Positions 6,336 to 6,677 of a stretch of DNA of 6,677 nt are shown piece after piece. The stretch comes from Pseudomonadota bacterium (GTDB lineage Bacteria > Pseudomonadota > Alphaproteobacteria > Rhizobiales > Hyphomicrobiaceae), in the NCBI GenBank assembly GCA_023412745.1, contig JAEZBZ010000208.1:1-6677 (forward strand), read 5' to 3'. The notes under the pieces were generated by a model. The model made no database searches. It saw nothing but the letters and a program-made list of their open reading frames with translations, and was not told the DNA's origin. The position numbers and the translations under genes were made by a program. How positions within the stretch are numbered: the stretch's first letter is position 1; each line of letters begins with the position of its first letter.

Positions 6336-6677
6336 ATGGCACTATTACAAGGAAAGACCGCGCTGGTGACGGGCGGTTCCCGCGGTATCGGGCGGGGCAT
6401 TGTTGAACGGTTCCTGCAGGAGGGCGCCGATGTGGCGTTCACCTACGTGAGCAGCCCGGAGAAAGCGAACGCCGCAGCGGAAGAGATGATGGCGAAGAGC
6501 GGCCGCAAAGTGCTGGCGATCCAAAGCGATGCGGGTGACTTCGCGGGAGCACAGAAGGCGGTGGACGAAGTGGTGAACGCATGGGGCAGGCTGGATGTAC
6601 TGGTGAACAATGCCGGCATTACGAAGGACCAGTTGCTGATGCGCATGAGCGAGGAGGATTTCGATGCGGTGATGCGC
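6336..6677 (+). CDS. fabG: 3-oxoacyl-[acyl-carrier-protein] reductase FabG, 5' part (3' end outside window)
   Basis: The enzyme reduces 3-oxoacyl-ACP to (R)-3-hydroxyacyl-ACP with NADPH in the fatty acid elongation cycle, in the cytoplasm. The 114 visible residues are the N-terminal Rossmann half of a short-chain dehydrogenase/reductase. The cofactor motif TGGSRGIG is at residues 12-19, an acidic D65 follows the third strand, and NNAG is at 91-94. The run VNNAGITKDQLLMRM is close to the matching part of E. coli FabG, which separates it from other SDR enzymes. The catalytic Ser-Tyr-Lys residues and the C-terminus lie beyond the window edge. ATG 6336 is the only start after an in-frame TGA at 6303-6305 and gives the usual N-terminus length. 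No Shine-Dalgarno sequence is present. Composition is GC-rich (about 68% over 6421-6480), unlike the T9SS pair upstream. It appears to be a separate transcription unit. Confidence 0.94.
   Translation, partial: MALLQGKTALVTGGSRGIGRGIVERFLQEGADVAFTYVSSPEKANAAAEEMMAKSGRKVLAIQSDAGDFAGAQKAVDEVVNAWGRLDVLVNNAGITKDQLLMRMSEEDFDAVMR

Overview
The window looks like a chromosomal segment from a moderately GC-rich member of the Bacteroidota, probably Flavobacteriia or a relative. Three things point there. Two genes end in type A sorting domains of the type IX secretion system (T9SS), which is confined to this phylum. The first gene is a DUF1599 protein, a family typical of Bacteroidota. None of the start codons has a recognisable Shine-Dalgarno sequence, which is usual in this phylum. 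The species cannot be told from the sequence.

Layout: (1) 1-384, the 3' part of a DUF1599 gene, GC-rich and cut by the window edge. (2) 385-510, a short intergenic stretch with no convincing promoter or terminator. (3) 511-4314, a very large secreted protein. It has a signal peptide, an M43/pappalysin-like zinc metalloprotease domain, a right-handed beta-helix region, a proline-rich linker, an alpha-helical region and a T9SS sorting domain. (4) 4311-5780, a second secreted protein made of delta-60-type beta-propeller repeats with its own T9SS sorting domain. It starts inside the stop codon of gene 3 (ATGA overlap), and a strong perfect-loop hairpin lies in its signal-peptide codons. (5) 5781-6335, a stretch of about 555 bases without an assured gene. 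It holds a short reverse-strand ORF with coding-like composition, a structured intergenic repeat with two hairpins, and a TTGTCAG repeat with a distant inverted copy. (6) 6336-6677, the 5' part of fabG, GC-rich and cut by the window edge.

How the genes fit together: the two T9SS cargo genes almost certainly form a translationally coupled pair that is exported by the Sec system and then released from or anchored to the cell surface by T9SS. They sit between two core-type genes of much higher GC. The metalloprotease part of gene 3 is strikingly AT-rich (about 36% GC over 901-1140, counted by hand) compared with the rest of that gene and the flanks (about 67% in samples of both). This suggests an accessory insertion and possibly domain shuffling inside the gene. 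No RNA gene, CRISPR array or transposase is visible.
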